The notes: generated by a model not told the origin, from the sequence alone. DNA of 64,000 bases from Chaenocephalus aceratus (GCA_023974075.1 CM043800.1:38449877-38513876), one strand, 5' to 3'; positions 1 through 12,076 are shown, counted from the first letter of the stretch. Translations and numbers: made by a program.

Positions 1-6
1 GAGCAG
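1..6 (+). CDS. Last 6 bases of exon 1, zinc-finger gene A
   Basis: The first six bases match the last six coding bases of gene B exon 1 (48111-48116), and the following GT donor and about 78 bp of intron also match (7-84 against 48117-48193). The window therefore opens inside exon 1 of gene A, whose N-terminal coding exon lies just outside. The split codon (G then AT) would give Asp at the junction with exon 2, in frame. The upstream exon itself is inferred from the paralogue. Confidence 0.75.
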
Positions 7-99
7 GTCTGTTCCCTTTACCCTTAATTAACACTTAACACTATTCAGTAGCACTTTATTATCACATTAATACCACTTTAGACCCTTTATCAGCACTTG

Positions 100-562
100 C
101 TGCAGGTAGTAGATCCTGAAGTAAAAGTACAAACACCACACTGTGAAAATACTCCATTATTGTTTTCAAAGCCCTAAATGGGCTGAACTCCTCCAGCGCT
201 ACACCCCAGCCAGAGCTGCTGATAGTGCCCAAGATCATGCTCAAAACCCGAGGGCACCGAGCCTTCGCAGCAGCTGGCCCTAGGCTCTGGAAAAATCTGC
301 CCCTCCATGTGAGGTCGGCCCAGACCCTAGTTTTTTTTTTAAATCTACTCTTAAAACACACTTCTTCTCCCTGGCCTTTTAGTCAGAGCGGAGCACGACT
401 CCTGACTTTTCCTTGTGTTTTTTGTATATCTGTTGTAATTTATTGTCTTTTATTGTGATTGTAGTAATGTGTTTTTATGTGATTGTAGTATTTATTACAT
501 GTACAGCACTTTGGCCCGACCAAAAATCGCTTTTAAATGTGCTTTATAAATAAACTTTAATT
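100..562 (+). mobile_element. 3' end of a non-LTR retrotransposon (L2/CR1-like)
   Basis: A plus-strand frame around 225-360 reads LKTRGHRAFAAAGPRLWKNLP, which resembles the C-terminal tail found in many fish LINE ORF2 proteins. An AT-rich 3' region follows, with GTGCTTTATAAATAAAC near 540-556. The copy is strongly 5'-truncated and frameshifted. Clade assignment is from remembered family style, not a search. Confidence 0.55.
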
Positions 563-1064
563 GGATTTACAAGTTAAAGTACTGTATGTAAGTATTATTA
601 GACACATGCACTTTATTATGATAATTAAAATGTATTACGGAAGAGCAAACCTACCAAAAATAAATATATTTATAAAAATCCATACATTGAATAATATGCC
701 ATTTAATTTACTGATTTAAATATTACCCATACATGTAGGCACTAGTTAGTTAAATGTGACATAATTTGATAATTTAGTTTTAATGTGCTTCTTTATTCAC
801 CTTTTGTTTTAAATGTGAAAAAGCAAATGCAAATAAATACTTTGGATTAATTCAAATTGCTCGAGGATAATTCATAAAGAAATTAATCAATAAATATGTT
901 CAATAATAAATTAAACACATCTAAAATGTTACTTGTTAAACAATAAGGGAACTAGTACAAAGGTATATTGTAAATTAATGTAACATCTCATCAATCAATT
1001 ATTGCCAACATATATATATATATATACACAGAATATATATTTTGAGAGAGATATACACTAGTAT
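563..1064. other. AT-rich intron stretch, nothing recognised
   Basis: The stretch is very AT-rich, with a short (TA)n run near 1010-1026. I see no coding frame and no terminal repeats. Confidence 0.5.
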
Positions 1065-1774
1065 TAGACGCAGTCAAAAGTTTGGACACATCTTCTCATT
1101 CAAAGTTTTGTATTTATTTAAATTGGTTCTACTTTGTAGATTTATTTTGAAGACATCAAAACTATAAAAGAACAAATATGGAATTATCTAGTAAACAAAA
1201 AAGTGTTAAAAAATCCAGAATATGATTTATATTTTGCTGGCTACTGCAGAAGGCTGTGGTAGCCATGCTGGTTAAGGGTGCCTTGAATTATGAATAAATC
1301 ACCTTGAATAAATCACCTTTGACACCAGCAAAGACCCCCCAACCACCATCTCACCTCCTCCTCCATGCTTCACAGTGGGAACCACTCATTCAGAAACCAT
1401 CCGCTCACCTTCTGTGCGTCTCACAAAGACTCAGAGGTTGGAACCAAAAATCTCTAATTTGGACCGATCAGACCAAAGTACAGATTTCTACTGGTCTAAT
1501 GTCCAATCCTTGTGTTTCTTGGCCCAAACAATTCTCCTCTTCTTTTTGTTCATCCTCAGTAGTGGATCTTTGCAGCTATTGGACCATGAAGGCCTAATTC
1601 ACGCTGTCTCCTCTGAATAGTGCATGTTAAAGGTCCCATGTCATGCTTTTCCTATTTATTACCCGTCCCCTTGTGTGTTATGTAGCTTTTTCTGCAAACG
1701 GTCTGCAGAGTCACAAACCCTCAGAGTACACCCAGTAGAGAGTAAAACTCTAACACAGAAAATACATGTCTATT

Positions 1775-2529
1775 GTTACGACCCGCCCTCTACTCCGTGG
1801 TAGTGGCTCGTGGGGAGACCCGCAACATAAAATAATACACGCAAAAACCAGTACTTGATTACGATCATTTATTGAAGTACAGCTGTTTACTCACACAAGC
1901 AATCCGGCAAACGAAAAGAGGTCTGGAGGACTGGCCAAAAGAAACAAACAGAAGTATGTAACCCGAGCCAGCCACATCACGGGCCGTAGGACCCAGAGTT
2001 TCCCTCCCCTAACCAGAAATCAAATAAATACCCTATGGGAAACAAAATAAAGCCGTGAAAACTGGACCACCAGAGGCCTGTACTACGAAGCAGGATTTTC
2101 GCTTAGCGAGCTAACATCAGGGAAAACTCTGTTTCCGGTCCTACGACGCTGGTTCTCTTTTTTAGCAGGCTAGATCTCCATGGTAACTTATGCTGTGCGG
2201 CTAACCTGCCCCGGAGCAGGTTAGGTTGCAGGCTAAGAGCTCAACTCAGTGAAAGCACTGCCTGCTGACCAATCAGAGCTCAGTGTGCAGAGTTTAAAGC
2301 GATCAAGTCATATTACAAGAGAAAGGAAATACAGAAAAACTGCCGTTGCAGGAAAGACGGCAAATCAACTGACTGTGTGAACGTGAACATTAATAGAATA
2401 TCACCTCCCATCTTCAGAGCAATCTGACTAATATAACATTAGCGTTTAGAAAGCTTAATTAAATATCTGCCACAACATAAGTAACCGGATCAAAGTAACA
2501 GTACAGTCCGCAGCATATCACATCATAAT
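1775..2529. repeat. Unassigned insertions inside MITE M1
   Basis: The sequence from about 1775 to 2080 starts TGTTACGACCCGCC and is absent from the complete M1 copy; it could be a solo LTR. From about 2083 the motif CTGTACTACGAAGCAGGAT resembles the end of fish Harbinger-type MITEs. Right ends were not found for either. Confidence 0.3.
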
Positions 2530-3272
2530 TAGAGATGTCCCGATCCGAAAAATCACGTGATCGGGGATCGGAGCCGATCACGCGATTTTCAAAAGATCGG
2601 AATCGGGAGAAAAAAATCGGGGATCGGGATTATTATTTTTTTTTTTATAAAATATTTTTATTATTTTATTTAATGTTACAAAACAAAAATGACCATGTTC
2701 ACGTTTTAAAGTCATCCTGAGGACTTCGTTTTGGTTTAAAATTACACAACATCGTGTATGTGTTGCTTTCTTTGGGCTTGTTTTCATAGACCTGGTTGCT
2801 TATTTCTCTCAAATCTGGCAACAGAGTGGGCGCAGTGTCTCGTGAAAGCGAAGGCAGTGTAACAGCCAGATGCAATGTTTGCAAGGCAGAGGTTCCGCGT
2901 GGTGGAAAGAACAGAGCTACGTTCAACACGACCAATCTAATACGCCACCTGAGAAACAAACACCAACAACAACACGACGAGTACACAGCGGGCACTCAGG
3001 TAACGGCACTGAAACAACCGACACTTTCAGAGACTTTTAAAAGGAAAGAGAAACTGCCCCAAAACAGTGAAAAGGCCAAAAAAATAACAGCCAAGATAGC
3101 TGAATTCATCGCGTTGGATGACCAGCATGAACATGGTCATTTTCTGTTACCTTTTTTTTCTCTTAATGCATTGCATAAAGATCGGATCGGGAAAAATCGG
3201 TATCGGCAGATTGTCAAAATCAAATGATCGGAATCGGATCGGGAGCAAAAAAAGGTGATCGGGACATCCCTA
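2530..3272 (+). mobile_element. Non-autonomous hAT with BED-finger ORF
   Basis: Inverted ends TAGAGATGTCCCGATC and GATCGGGACATCCCTA are flanked by a perfect 8-bp target duplication, ATCATAAT, at 2522-2529 and 3273-3280. Eight-base duplications are the mark of hAT transposition. At 743 bp it is far too short for a full transposase; the catalytic and dimerisation regions are missing. Confidence 0.9.
2796..3227 (+). pseudogene. BED zinc-finger part of a ZBED-like hAT transposase
   Basis: The 143-residue frame contains CNVCKAEVPRGG followed by NLIRHLRNKH, that is a CxxC plus HxxxxH arrangement typical of the DNA-binding BED finger of hAT transposases. A lysine-rich stretch follows, and the frame then runs into the element's 3' terminal region. 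No DDE catalytic domain or hATC domain follows, so it cannot transpose by itself. If translated it could bind element ends, but that is inference. Confidence 0.7.
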
Positions 3273-4398
3273 ATCATAATGTATCATATATTTCCTTATT
3301 TGAGTCAGCTGGAGCAGCAGGAGCTCCAACAAGGCGTGTAGGACAGAGAGTGAATACACATACTATACAGAGATGCTTTATGAGAAACCAATGTGGTTTT
3401 GGAACAATGTAAATCTATTCTAGTAGACCTCAACAATGGAATTATGATCAGTAGAAATGGCCATGTCATGGGACCTTTAAGATTGTCTGCTCCTTGAGCT
3501 CTTTGATCATCTATGTGGGCTCTAATCTGAGGTGCTTTTAATTTGCGGTTTCTGAGGCTGGTAACTGATGTACTTATCCTCTGCAGCAGAGGTAACTCTT
3601 GCTCTTCCTTTCCCGGGGGGTCCTCATGAGAGCCAGTCTCATCATAGCATTCGATGGTTTTTGCGACTGCACTTGAGGATACATTCAAAGTTCTTGACAT
3701 TTTCCGCATCGACTGACCTTCATTTCTTAAAGTGATGATGGACGGTCGTTTCTCTTTACTGGGTTGAGTCGTTCTTGCTATAATATGGATTAAAACAGCA
3801 GTCAAATAGGGCTTTCCACTGTGCACTAACTCTACCTCTGCACAACACAACTGATGGTCTCAAGCACATTAAGAAGGCAAGTCATTCCACACATTGACTC
3901 TTGACAAGGCACACGTGTTCATTGAAAACCATTCCAGGTTTCTAGTACCTCATGAAGCTGACTGAGAGAAGCCAAGAGGGTGCAAAGCTGTCATCAAGGC
4001 AAAAGGGAGCTACTTTGAAGAATCTAAAATAAAAATCATATTCTTGATTTTTTTAACACTTTTTTGTTAACTAGATAATTCCATTTGTGTTCTTTCATAG
4101 TTTTGATGTCTTCAGTATTAATCTACAAAGTAGAAACATATTAAAATAAACAAAACACATTGAATGAGAAGGTGTGTCCAAACTTTGACTGGTACTGTAT
4201 ATAAAACACACACATTTGAATATTTAGCAGGTTCCCTCATCTATAATCATTTATACAAGCGCAACTTTAAACATGTACAGCAGTAAAATGCAACATACGA
4301 AATAATCAAGAAACATCATACATTAAACACCGAGAGGGAACATTTTACTGCACCATCATTACTTTTCCATGAGAAGGTGCCGTCAAATGTTCTGTTAA

Positions 4399-5026
4399 CT
4401 TGTTAAGCCCCAAGGTCTCCCTCGGCGGGTACTTTTTTTTTCACTACACTGTCTCAGGGGATCTTAATATTTAAGAACCTATTAATATGTTCTACCAGAT
4501 TAACGGGAATAATCTCAGCTAATTGACGATAGAAACCATTTTTACCAAAACAAAACACAAGTCTCATAAGAAGCATCTAAATGACCCCTGAGTGAAAAAT
4601 GCTAATGCACTTTGGCACAGAACTCAAGATAAAAGATACCTTTATTACTTATCGTAGCTGCACATACAAGATATCCGATTAAAGCTGAGGTTCCACAGAT
4701 TATTTAGGTATAGTATCATCACTGAGTGATCCAAACTTGTGACAGAGGAAGCAAACAGACATCACAACACATACCTTTACGTAGCTTTTACGGGAGATCG
4801 TCTCACCTTAGCTGTCAATCTGATCAAAAGACTGGTTCAATGGCATTAAAACGAGAACAAACGCGGCTGAATCGGTTAATCCATAGGTTGATAATGTTTC
4901 TGTGGAATATTTTTTTTAATTTATAATCCATAATTCCATTTTTATGTAAAAATCGGAGAGTAAAAGTTAGCTGCTAATGGTAGCCACCAGAGTTATCGCA
5001 GCTTCTGGTTTTGGCTATGCGTCAGT

Positions 5027-5115
<89 letters not shown>

Positions 5116-5565
5116 CCAAATAAGGAGTATGTGGGAGTTCCCCTCGATTCCATTGGCACTGACGGTTAGAAAGAGATGTCATTCAGCAAAATCGAGCAAG
5201 GGGGGCCAGAGATAGGTCAAATCCACCCAATTGACCACAGAAGTGCGTTTTTTTTGCTAAATCCTTCTAAAAAGGTCAAATTTAACTTTTTATCCATCAA
5301 TCTTGATACAGGGTACTCATTATATGTTGTAGTTTGGATTCCTAAAGCTTTTAGTCTACCATCCCATCATTCAAGGGTGGTTTTCACTATCAGTAATTTT
5401 ATTTTTTTTGGACGGACACAATACTTTTTATTTTTTATTTACTGTGTTGCTTTGGGAACAAAGATGATTAATTTAACCCTTTTTAGAAAGGAAGATATGG
5501 TCATTTGTTCTGGGAATGTCATTTTCGAGCCTGAGACCTGAAAAACAGGCTCGGGGCTTAACAGG
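4399..5565. mobile_element. TTAA-flanked MITE, present only in duplication copy A
   Basis: TTAA at 4395-4398 and 5566-5569 flank inverted ends CTTGTTAAGCCCCAAG and CCTGTTAAGCCCCGAG (14 of 16 alike). The paralogous position 58579-58582 carries a single TTAA and no insert. The 1167-bp body has no transposase-like frame and includes a CA microsatellite. A piggyBac-type origin is plausible from the target site. Confidence 0.85.
5029..5113. repeat. (CA)n microsatellite
   Basis: About 42 uninterrupted CA units inside the TTAA element. Confidence 0.98.
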
Positions 5566-5944
5566 TTAATACTTGCATACTTTTACTTAAATAAGGTTTG
5601 AATGCAGGATTTTTATTTGTAACAGAGTATTGTAATTCTCTACTGTAGGCGTAGTGTATCTGTGAACGATCCCAAATACAATTCATTGTTTACATTACAG
5701 CTAGTGCTAGGCCGGAAGAAGAAAAAACATTTTCATTTTTAACTGGAAGTGGAAAGGGGTGGGCCTACATAAGGTGAATTGAGCCAACACAAATACACAA
5801 TAGGTGGGACTAAGAAAGATAATGTGAAAATATAAAAACAAAGGCATTAATTAGGGCTGCAAAATGTCTCCCATTTGTAATTGTAATGGTGATTAGATTT
5901 TTAAATGCTAACACTTAACAGTTTGTTCTGTGTGTTTCCTGCAG

Positions 5945-7359
5945 ATGTCCAGCTGCTGGTGGTGGTTAAAGAAGAGTTTCTCCTTGACCAGCAGGAGTGG
6001 AGCCCCATTCTGGACCCGGAGGACCCAGTGCCCCCCCCACACATTAAGCAGGAACAGGAAGAACCCAGGATCAGTCAGGAGGGAGAGCACCTTCAGGAGC
6101 TGGAGGAGGCTGAGATCACCCAGTCCACTTTCACTCCTGACCCTGTGAAGAGTGAAGTTGATAAAGAGAAACCTCAGTCCTCACAGCCTCATCAAAGACA
6201 AACTGAACACATGGAAACAGAAGCTGATGGAGATGACTGTCGAGGACCAGAACCAGCCAGGAGCTCAGATCCAGAGAGCAGTTTACAACCAAAGAATGAG
6301 GACGACACTGGAGACTCTTCTGAAACTGACACTGGAGACTCTTCTGAAACTGACACTGGAGACTCTTCTGAACCTGACACTGGAGACTCTTCTGAAACTG
6401 GCACTGAAGACAGTGCTGATTGGAAGGAGACCAGAGAACCTGCATCAGGCTCAAACTCACTGAAAAATAGACATGAATCTGTCAGTGATCCACAACCTAG
6501 TGCTGAAAATAAACCATTCAACTGTACAGTCTGTAAGAAAGCTTTTTCACGGAGTGAGCATTTAAAGAAACACATGAGAGTCCACACAGGAGAGAAACCA
6601 CACAGCTGCTCAGTCTGTAAGAAAGCTTTTTCACAGAGTGAGCATTTAAAAACACACATGAGAGTCCACACAGGAGAGAAACCACACAGCTGCTCAGTCT
6701 GTAAGAAAGCTTTTTCACAGAATGCACAGTTAAAGGCACACATGAGAGTTCACGCAGGAGAGAAACCATTCAGCTGCTCAGTCTGTAAGAAAGCTTTTTC
6801 ACAGAGTGCACATTTAAAAGCACACATGAGAGTCCACACAGGAGAGAAACCACACAGCTGCTCAGTCTGTAAGAAAGCTTTTTCACAGAGTGCAGACTTA
6901 AAGAAACACATGAGAGTCCACACAGGAGAGAAAGCACACAGCTGCTCAGTCTGTAAGAAAGCTTTTTCACAGAGTGCGCATTTAAAGACGCACACGAGAG
7001 TCCACACAAAAGAGAAAGCACACAGCTGCTCAGTCTGTAAGAAAGCTTTTTCACAGAGTGCAGATTTAAGGAAACACATGAGAGTCCACACAGGAGAGAA
7101 AGCACACAGCTGCTCAGTCTGTAATAAAGCTTTTTCACAGAGTGCAGATTTAAGGAAACACATGAGAGTCCACACAGGAGAGAAAGAACACAGCTGCTCA
7201 GTCTGTAAGAAAGCTTTTTCACTTAGTGGAAATTTAAAGACACACATGAGAGTCCACACAGGAGAGAAAGCACACAGCTGCTCAGTCTGTAAGAAAGCTT
7301 TTTCACGGAGTGATAGTTTAAAGAAACACATGAGAGTCCACACAGGAGAGGAAAAATAG
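5945..7359 (+). CDS. C2H2 zinc-finger protein A, exon 2
   Basis: The exon follows TTTCCTGCAG and encodes DVQLLVVVKEEF, then a Glu/Pro/Ser-rich acidic linker and 10 tandem C2H2 fingers from about 6517, each CxVCKKAFS-x5-L-x2-H-x3-H joined by TGEK-type linkers. The product is probably a nuclear, sequence-specific DNA-binding protein; its target is unknown. The linker contains four copies of a 24-bp unit (6304-6399) reading DTGDSSET, where gene B has one. Fingers are nearly identical at DNA level and differ mainly at helix positions -1, 2, 3 and 6. The frame stops at TAG 7357-7359, just before a readable last finger. Start codon and N-terminal exon are outside the window. Confidence 0.88.
6304..6399 (+). 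repeat. 24-bp coding minisatellite, 4 units
   Basis: Four head-to-tail units of GACACTGGAGACTCTTCTGA plus four bases encode an acidic octapeptide. Gene B carries one unit around 59308-59331, so copy number changed after the duplication. Confidence 0.9.
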
Positions 7360-7431
7360 AGCTGCAATGTTTGTGACAAAAGATTTAAATGGCATAATCG
7401 TTTCAAAAGACATAAGTGTGTTGGTCGTTAG
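7360..7431 (+). other. Post-stop remnant of the last zinc finger, gene A
   Basis: Directly after the TAG, the same frame stays open for 23 codons and reads SCNVCDKRFKWHNRFKRHKC, the degenerate last finger common in this gene type, then stops at TAG 7429-7431. It is lost translation, a read-through extension, or a recent decay product. The same layout is present in gene B. Confidence 0.7.
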
Positions 7432-9061
7432 TTGCTTCTGTAACTGTAAGGGAATACATTTGTCTATTTTGTATCCCGATGACCTAATGCCGTTACATGT
7501 AATACGTTACTCCCCAAGCCTGATTTCACCCACCTGCAACCGATTCGCTAATAATCACAAATCTTCATTTTCTTTGACCCCTTGACTCGACTATTTCTTG
7601 TTTAATAATCGTTACATCTCCTCAGGATCAAGTTCCCGTGTCCTGCCTTTCACCTGCTGTTCACCGACTGCTCATTTAAGGTGGACTCACCTTTACAAGA
7701 GACCAGCTAGTCTTAGTGTCTTAATGCAAATGTTTTGTAAAGTGATGCTAGACCAAAAACGTGCTGTTGGGTAGTGTGCTCTCTGCAGGACGATTTCTGT
7801 ACTCAAATATTGTTTATGAAATGAGAGCTTCATTCCGTTTTTGTTGTCTAAACAACGCCAACAGTGCTATACGTCTTCTTTCCAGCAGATGGCATACATG
7901 TTACATCATCCAGTTCAACTGTCATCCACATATTAATGATTCAAAACAGCAATGTGTAAGATATGGCTAGTAATTGACCATTTCAACAGAATGTGAAGAG
8001 GTTACAGTCTTGACGCCATGTCCAATATGTTTATGTTTTGTTTGAATAAATCTACTGAAATGAGCATTCAATGACTCAATTATTCTTAATTACTGCCATT
8101 ACATCATGGGTTTGCATTGCAATATTAGAACGCATAAAATCCAACTTTAGTTCTTCCAAGTTGCGGGTGTTCATTGTTTAGAAGTGTATCATCCAAGCTT
8201 CCACTTTGTGCTCCGATAATGCTGAAAGTATCTGTTGTATGCTTTACCTGCTCCAGTAACAAAAGTGTAATTCACTGGACAGAGACAAGAGATAGTGGAT
8301 GGATCCCGAAAAGAACCAGAAGATCGTCGTATAGAGCCTTCAGGTTCTGATAATGATCAGGGACAGAGCTAGAAAAAAACTCCAAAAACCTGAATAGAGC
8401 TAGAAGATAGCCAGTACAAAGCCAAGAAAGACCAAGTAGAAAGACAGGAAGGAGCCAAAAGAGTTTGTGTTTTTTAATATTCAAACTCTTCTCTTCAGAT
8501 ATTAGAACTTCCTATCTCAACATGTATCCTTTTATGTCAATTAAAAAAACCTTACATTTTTGCTGCCAATTATTGAGATTGTTTCACAGCTTTATCTTAA
8601 ATATATAGACTTTTATCTTTACATATAGATTACATAGGATGAACAGCACGGTCCACTCTGCTGGATTCTGCTCAAAATGCATGCACACATCTCGCTGTAT
8701 CCATACTCCTGCAGTTGTATTGTTCTGGATTCATAGTGAAGTGTATTCGATGTAATGCACTCTTCTAGTTATGTGTTCAATATAAAGTGAAATACCCATA
8801 AAGTCAGAAAAGAAAAGAGACTCATTAAAGGAAAAAGTTTCTGAACCAGTGAGAGTTCTTCATTTGCACATAAACATGGTAACATATTTAAAGTTGTGAC
8901 CAGATGGTGTCGCCCTAATCCGTGTACCTACGGTCCATTTGTTTTTCTTTATTACACGAAGAGCGTCTGAGAGGCCTTTTTGTTTTTGTTTTTTTACCTT
9001 ACTAAATGGTCTAATGATCATTGGAGCGAGGGGCGGGGCGAAACTCGCGGAAGTGATTTAA
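7432..9061 (+). other. 3' UTR and flank of gene A (duplicated)
   Basis: The stretch matches 60532-62153 almost base for base, with small indels. It carries no coding frame that I trust. A polyadenylation signal lies at 8045-8050. Confidence 0.65.
8045..8050 (+). terminator. Candidate polyadenylation signal AATAAA, gene A
   Basis: AATAAA lies about 690 bp after the stop codon. The paralogous hexamer in gene B is ATTAAA at 61144-61149. Signal use is inferred. Confidence 0.4.
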
Positions 9062-10317
9062 AGGAGACATGTCATGGCCATTTCCACTGATCATAATTCC
9101 ATTGTTGAGGTATAGAATATATTTATATCGTGCAATTTTCCAAACTCTCATTGGTTTCTCATACAGCATCTCTGTAAACTACGTGTATTCACTGAATTTC
9201 ACTCTCTGCCTTTAATGGCTCGTTGTAGTAGCTCCAATAGCTCCAGCCCCCACCCTCCCTGTGAGCACAGTGTGCTCTGATTGGTCGGGACGTTGTGAAT
9301 CGCGCTGAGCTCGGTGGAGGTGTTGTTTCCTTGTTTAGCGAAACACAGCCAAACTCATCCTGAGCACACACAAACTCACAGCCGAAGTAAAAACAATAAG
9401 TGTGGCTTGATATTGAGTAAGAAAAAGGTTGATAAACGATGTGAGAATGGGTCTGCAGAGAGAATTTCGCCGCGATCCCAACTGTCTGTTATCAGCCTGC
9501 AGCCAGGGAGGAGAAATCAGCAGAGCTGCCTGCACTGTGCGTGTGTGAGCTGCCTGCACTCTGGGCGTGGCTACTGGGTGTTCAGACGTCACAATGTCCA
9601 GGAAGACCATGAGAAATCTCCAACGAGGCGTTTTGGGGAGGTTTTGTGTTAGAGCTTTACTCCCTACATCAGGGGTGTCAAACTCAAGGCCCGGGGGCCA
9701 CATTCGGCACGCGACTTCATTTTATGTGGCCCCACAAGAGCTTGCAAAGAATATAATATGTTTATTATACGGTTACATGCTGCAGAAGCACGTTGCCCAT
9801 AAACTACATGTCCCACAATGCATCTCAAATATGACTTTTTTTTCAGAATTTGCCTTTTTTTCTTCAAAATATGCATTTTTTCATAGAATTCCTTTTTCTC
9901 AGAATTAGATTTTTATTTCAAAATGTCACTTCTATTTATTTTTCTCCAGAATTTGGCTTTTCTTTTTAAATCATTTTGGGACATACGCACAGAAAAGACT
10001 TGCAATCTTTTACCCTAGACTTCTGCTTTCAGACGTAGTTAATTATGAAGTTATTACCCTATCCGATGATAATCCAATGCAGAGGCAATGATGTAATATA
10101 ATACATTATTTTATATATATGATATATTTATATATGTATTTTTATATAGTCTTAAAGTTACAACCGGCCCTTTGAGTGCAACCATAATGCTGATGTGGCC
10201 CGCGATGAAATTGAGTTTGACACCCCTGCCCTACATGGTGGACTTTGAGGGTTTTTGACTCTGCAGACCGTTTACAAGCATAACAACCTTCATAACACAC
10301 AAGGGGACGGGTAATAG
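9062..10317 (+). mobile_element. MITE M1 copy, right end deleted, with hAT inside
   Basis: It begins AGGAGACATGTCATGG after TTAA (9058-9061) and aligns with 62154-62866. A hAT MITE interrupts it at 9670-10228. Its right end and about 850 bp of following flank, present in copy B (about 62866-63711), are missing here, so the sequence jumps from GGGTAATA to GGACAGAGTATT. Confidence 0.8.
9670..10228. mobile_element. hAT MITE, copy A only
   Basis: Ends CAGGGGTGTCAAACTCAAGG and its inverse are flanked by 8-bp duplications CCCTACAT at 9662-9669 and 10229-10236. The paralogous empty site with one CCCTACAT is at 62781-62788. No transposase frame is present. Confidence 0.93.
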
Positions 10318-12076
10318 TATACCCTTGGACAGAGTATTTTAAGAGGATATTAGACATGATATCAGCAATATTTCCAGTCAGTACTCCAGCAGCAGCATTT
10401 ACCTCATGGAAAGTCTTTAGAGTCTGGCCTGGATAGCTGGTCATTCAGCAAAGTGACACACTCTGTCACATGGTTGCCCTCTTATGATGCTGCTGTCTTT
10501 TAATATATAATTATTCCTCTGCCGCTAGTTCGTTCGTTAATCAAAATGACCCCCAAGGATCAAAGGTGTAAAGTAAACTTGAGGATAACAGGAAGACAAA
10601 AGTGAAGTCTTTGTTCTTTAATGTGAAAGTGAAGCGTCTCTGGCTGTCCGTCACTTTGGATTTGAGTTATTGTGGTACTTGTACTTTACTCGAGTATTTC
10701 CATTATATGCGACTTTAGCATAACATTAGCATAAAGCTATCATTAGCATAGAGCTAACTAGCAGCTAGACCATGAGTGGTAAGAACCAGAGAAGACAACG
10801 TAAAACGAATATTATTGAAAATGATAATAACCGTTCCAACATCAGTAGCTACCTATTTTTACCTTAGTCACTCGAACTGACTGAACTCAATGGTGTTTTT
10901 GGAACGTTTTGGCTAAACTCATCTCCACCTGATTTCCCGCTTATGGTCATGGCTGCATGGAAAATACACATGACTTTGCGCAATGTAATACTAGTGAGAG
11001 TCATACCAGCAAAGCCTCCACACCAGCCTTGACACTTTTGAGTCACACCCTACGTGATGTTTACACATACTTTTAATATAAAAATGATCAGCATAAATGA
11101 TTGAATATACATGGTCCTTACCTTTTTGAAATAATATAGGCTCCCCTTCCAGACACAGGTTGTTCTCCGCCAAGAGATAAAGAATAAAGGCGCACTAAAA
11201 CCGGAAGTGTAATTAACTCCAACTAGAGTGCAAGCAATCATCTCCCTTAAATAACACCGGCCTTAGAGCTTTGTCAGCACTGCAAGTCTAAAAGAACACC
11301 CAAATCAACACTTATCAACTCGAAATAATTGACACTGAAACATTAACACTATTTCACACTACATAATTTGCTGTGTACAGTGTATGAAGGGGGTGGGGCT
11401 GGGCTTTATCTAAAGTCAAAGATGAATCTTGATTGGGCCAAATTTGACCTTGAGTCACCCAAAACAATTATGCTGGGTCTTCCCGAAACGAACACCACAT
11501 TTTTTAGAGACCTTCAGACTTGGCTAGAATTGTCAAAATCAGTTTTGTAGTATTTACATAGCTGTAGTGGAGGATATCATGAAGCTTTGTTCCGATAAAA
11601 AAAACTAGAGCGTAGTTATTATATAATTTTAACTTGAAACGGGTCACGGGAGAACCCGAACACAACATAAGGGTTAAGAAGTACAATACAAGACTAGCAC
11701 AAGTTTCATCTGTGGGCCATACTGCATTATACTTTTTGAATTTGCTGAGGGCCGATTCAAAATGGCCCCCTGGCCATAGTTTGGACACCCCTGGTTTAGA
11801 TACTCGAGGGTTCAAGAGGCGTTATTGTCTTATAGCTACAGTGTAGATATGGCAATGAAAATCTCAACAATGCTACATAAATATATATATATATATATAT
11901 ATATATGGGTAACTCATACTTACTGATATCCATTTAATCATATCTTACATCTTGGTTCTCTCTTCGGGCGTTGGAATATTATTAATACAGAATTGCTCAT
12001 GTCAAGTTTAAAGGGGGAGCAGTATTGCGACGTGGCATTTCAAGTAGAGTGAATAACTAATGGTTAAGATTTTCAT
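10318..12076. other. Flank without recognised gene
   Basis: The first part, to about 10620, matches 63712-64000 in copy B. Beyond that I see only AT-rich sequence, a hAT end at about 11700-11793 (terminating GGACACCCCTG) and (TA)n at 11879-11906. Confidence 0.5.
11700..11793. mobile_element. hAT terminal fragment
   Basis: The stretch ends GGCCATAGTTTGGACACCCCTG-like, the inverse of the CAGGGGTGTCCAAACT hAT end. No left end was found. Confidence 0.45.

Larger units (their letters stand above)
1631..3476 (-). mobile_element. TTAA-flanked MITE (family M1), nested in Tc1
   Basis: TTAA at 1627-1630 and 3477-3480 flank inverted ends AGGTCCCATGTCATG and AGGTCCCATGACATG. The end regions match, in reverse orientation, the complete 740-bp copy at 62154-62893. 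TTAA duplication is typical of piggyBac or Kolobok superfamilies; which one applies is not decidable here. The extra length over 740 bp comes from insertions inside it, including the hAT at 2530-3272. Confidence 0.8.
1065..4201 (-). mobile_element. Tc1/mariner element, split by nested insertions
   Basis: Terminal sequences CAGTCAAAAGTTTGGACACA (from about 1071) and its counterpart in reverse complement (about 4165-4195) are typical Tc1-like ends. Minus-strand transposase remnants lie at 3495-3850 (helix-turn-helix region, with ALRNEGQSMRKMS-like residues) and at 1321-1620 (C-terminal catalytic part). A TTAA-flanked MITE at 1631-3476 separates the two halves. The reading frame is broken. The second duplication copy keeps only the N-terminal half (57667-58385). 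Confidence 0.85.
7..5944 (+). other. Intron 1 of zinc-finger gene A
   Basis: The intron runs from the GT at 7-8 to the AG at 5943-5944, next to a pyrimidine-rich TTTCCTGCAG acceptor that is identical in gene B. It is filled with transposable elements listed separately. The part from 5570 to 5944 matches 58583-58954 in the gene B intron and contains no gene that I recognise. Confidence 0.75.
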
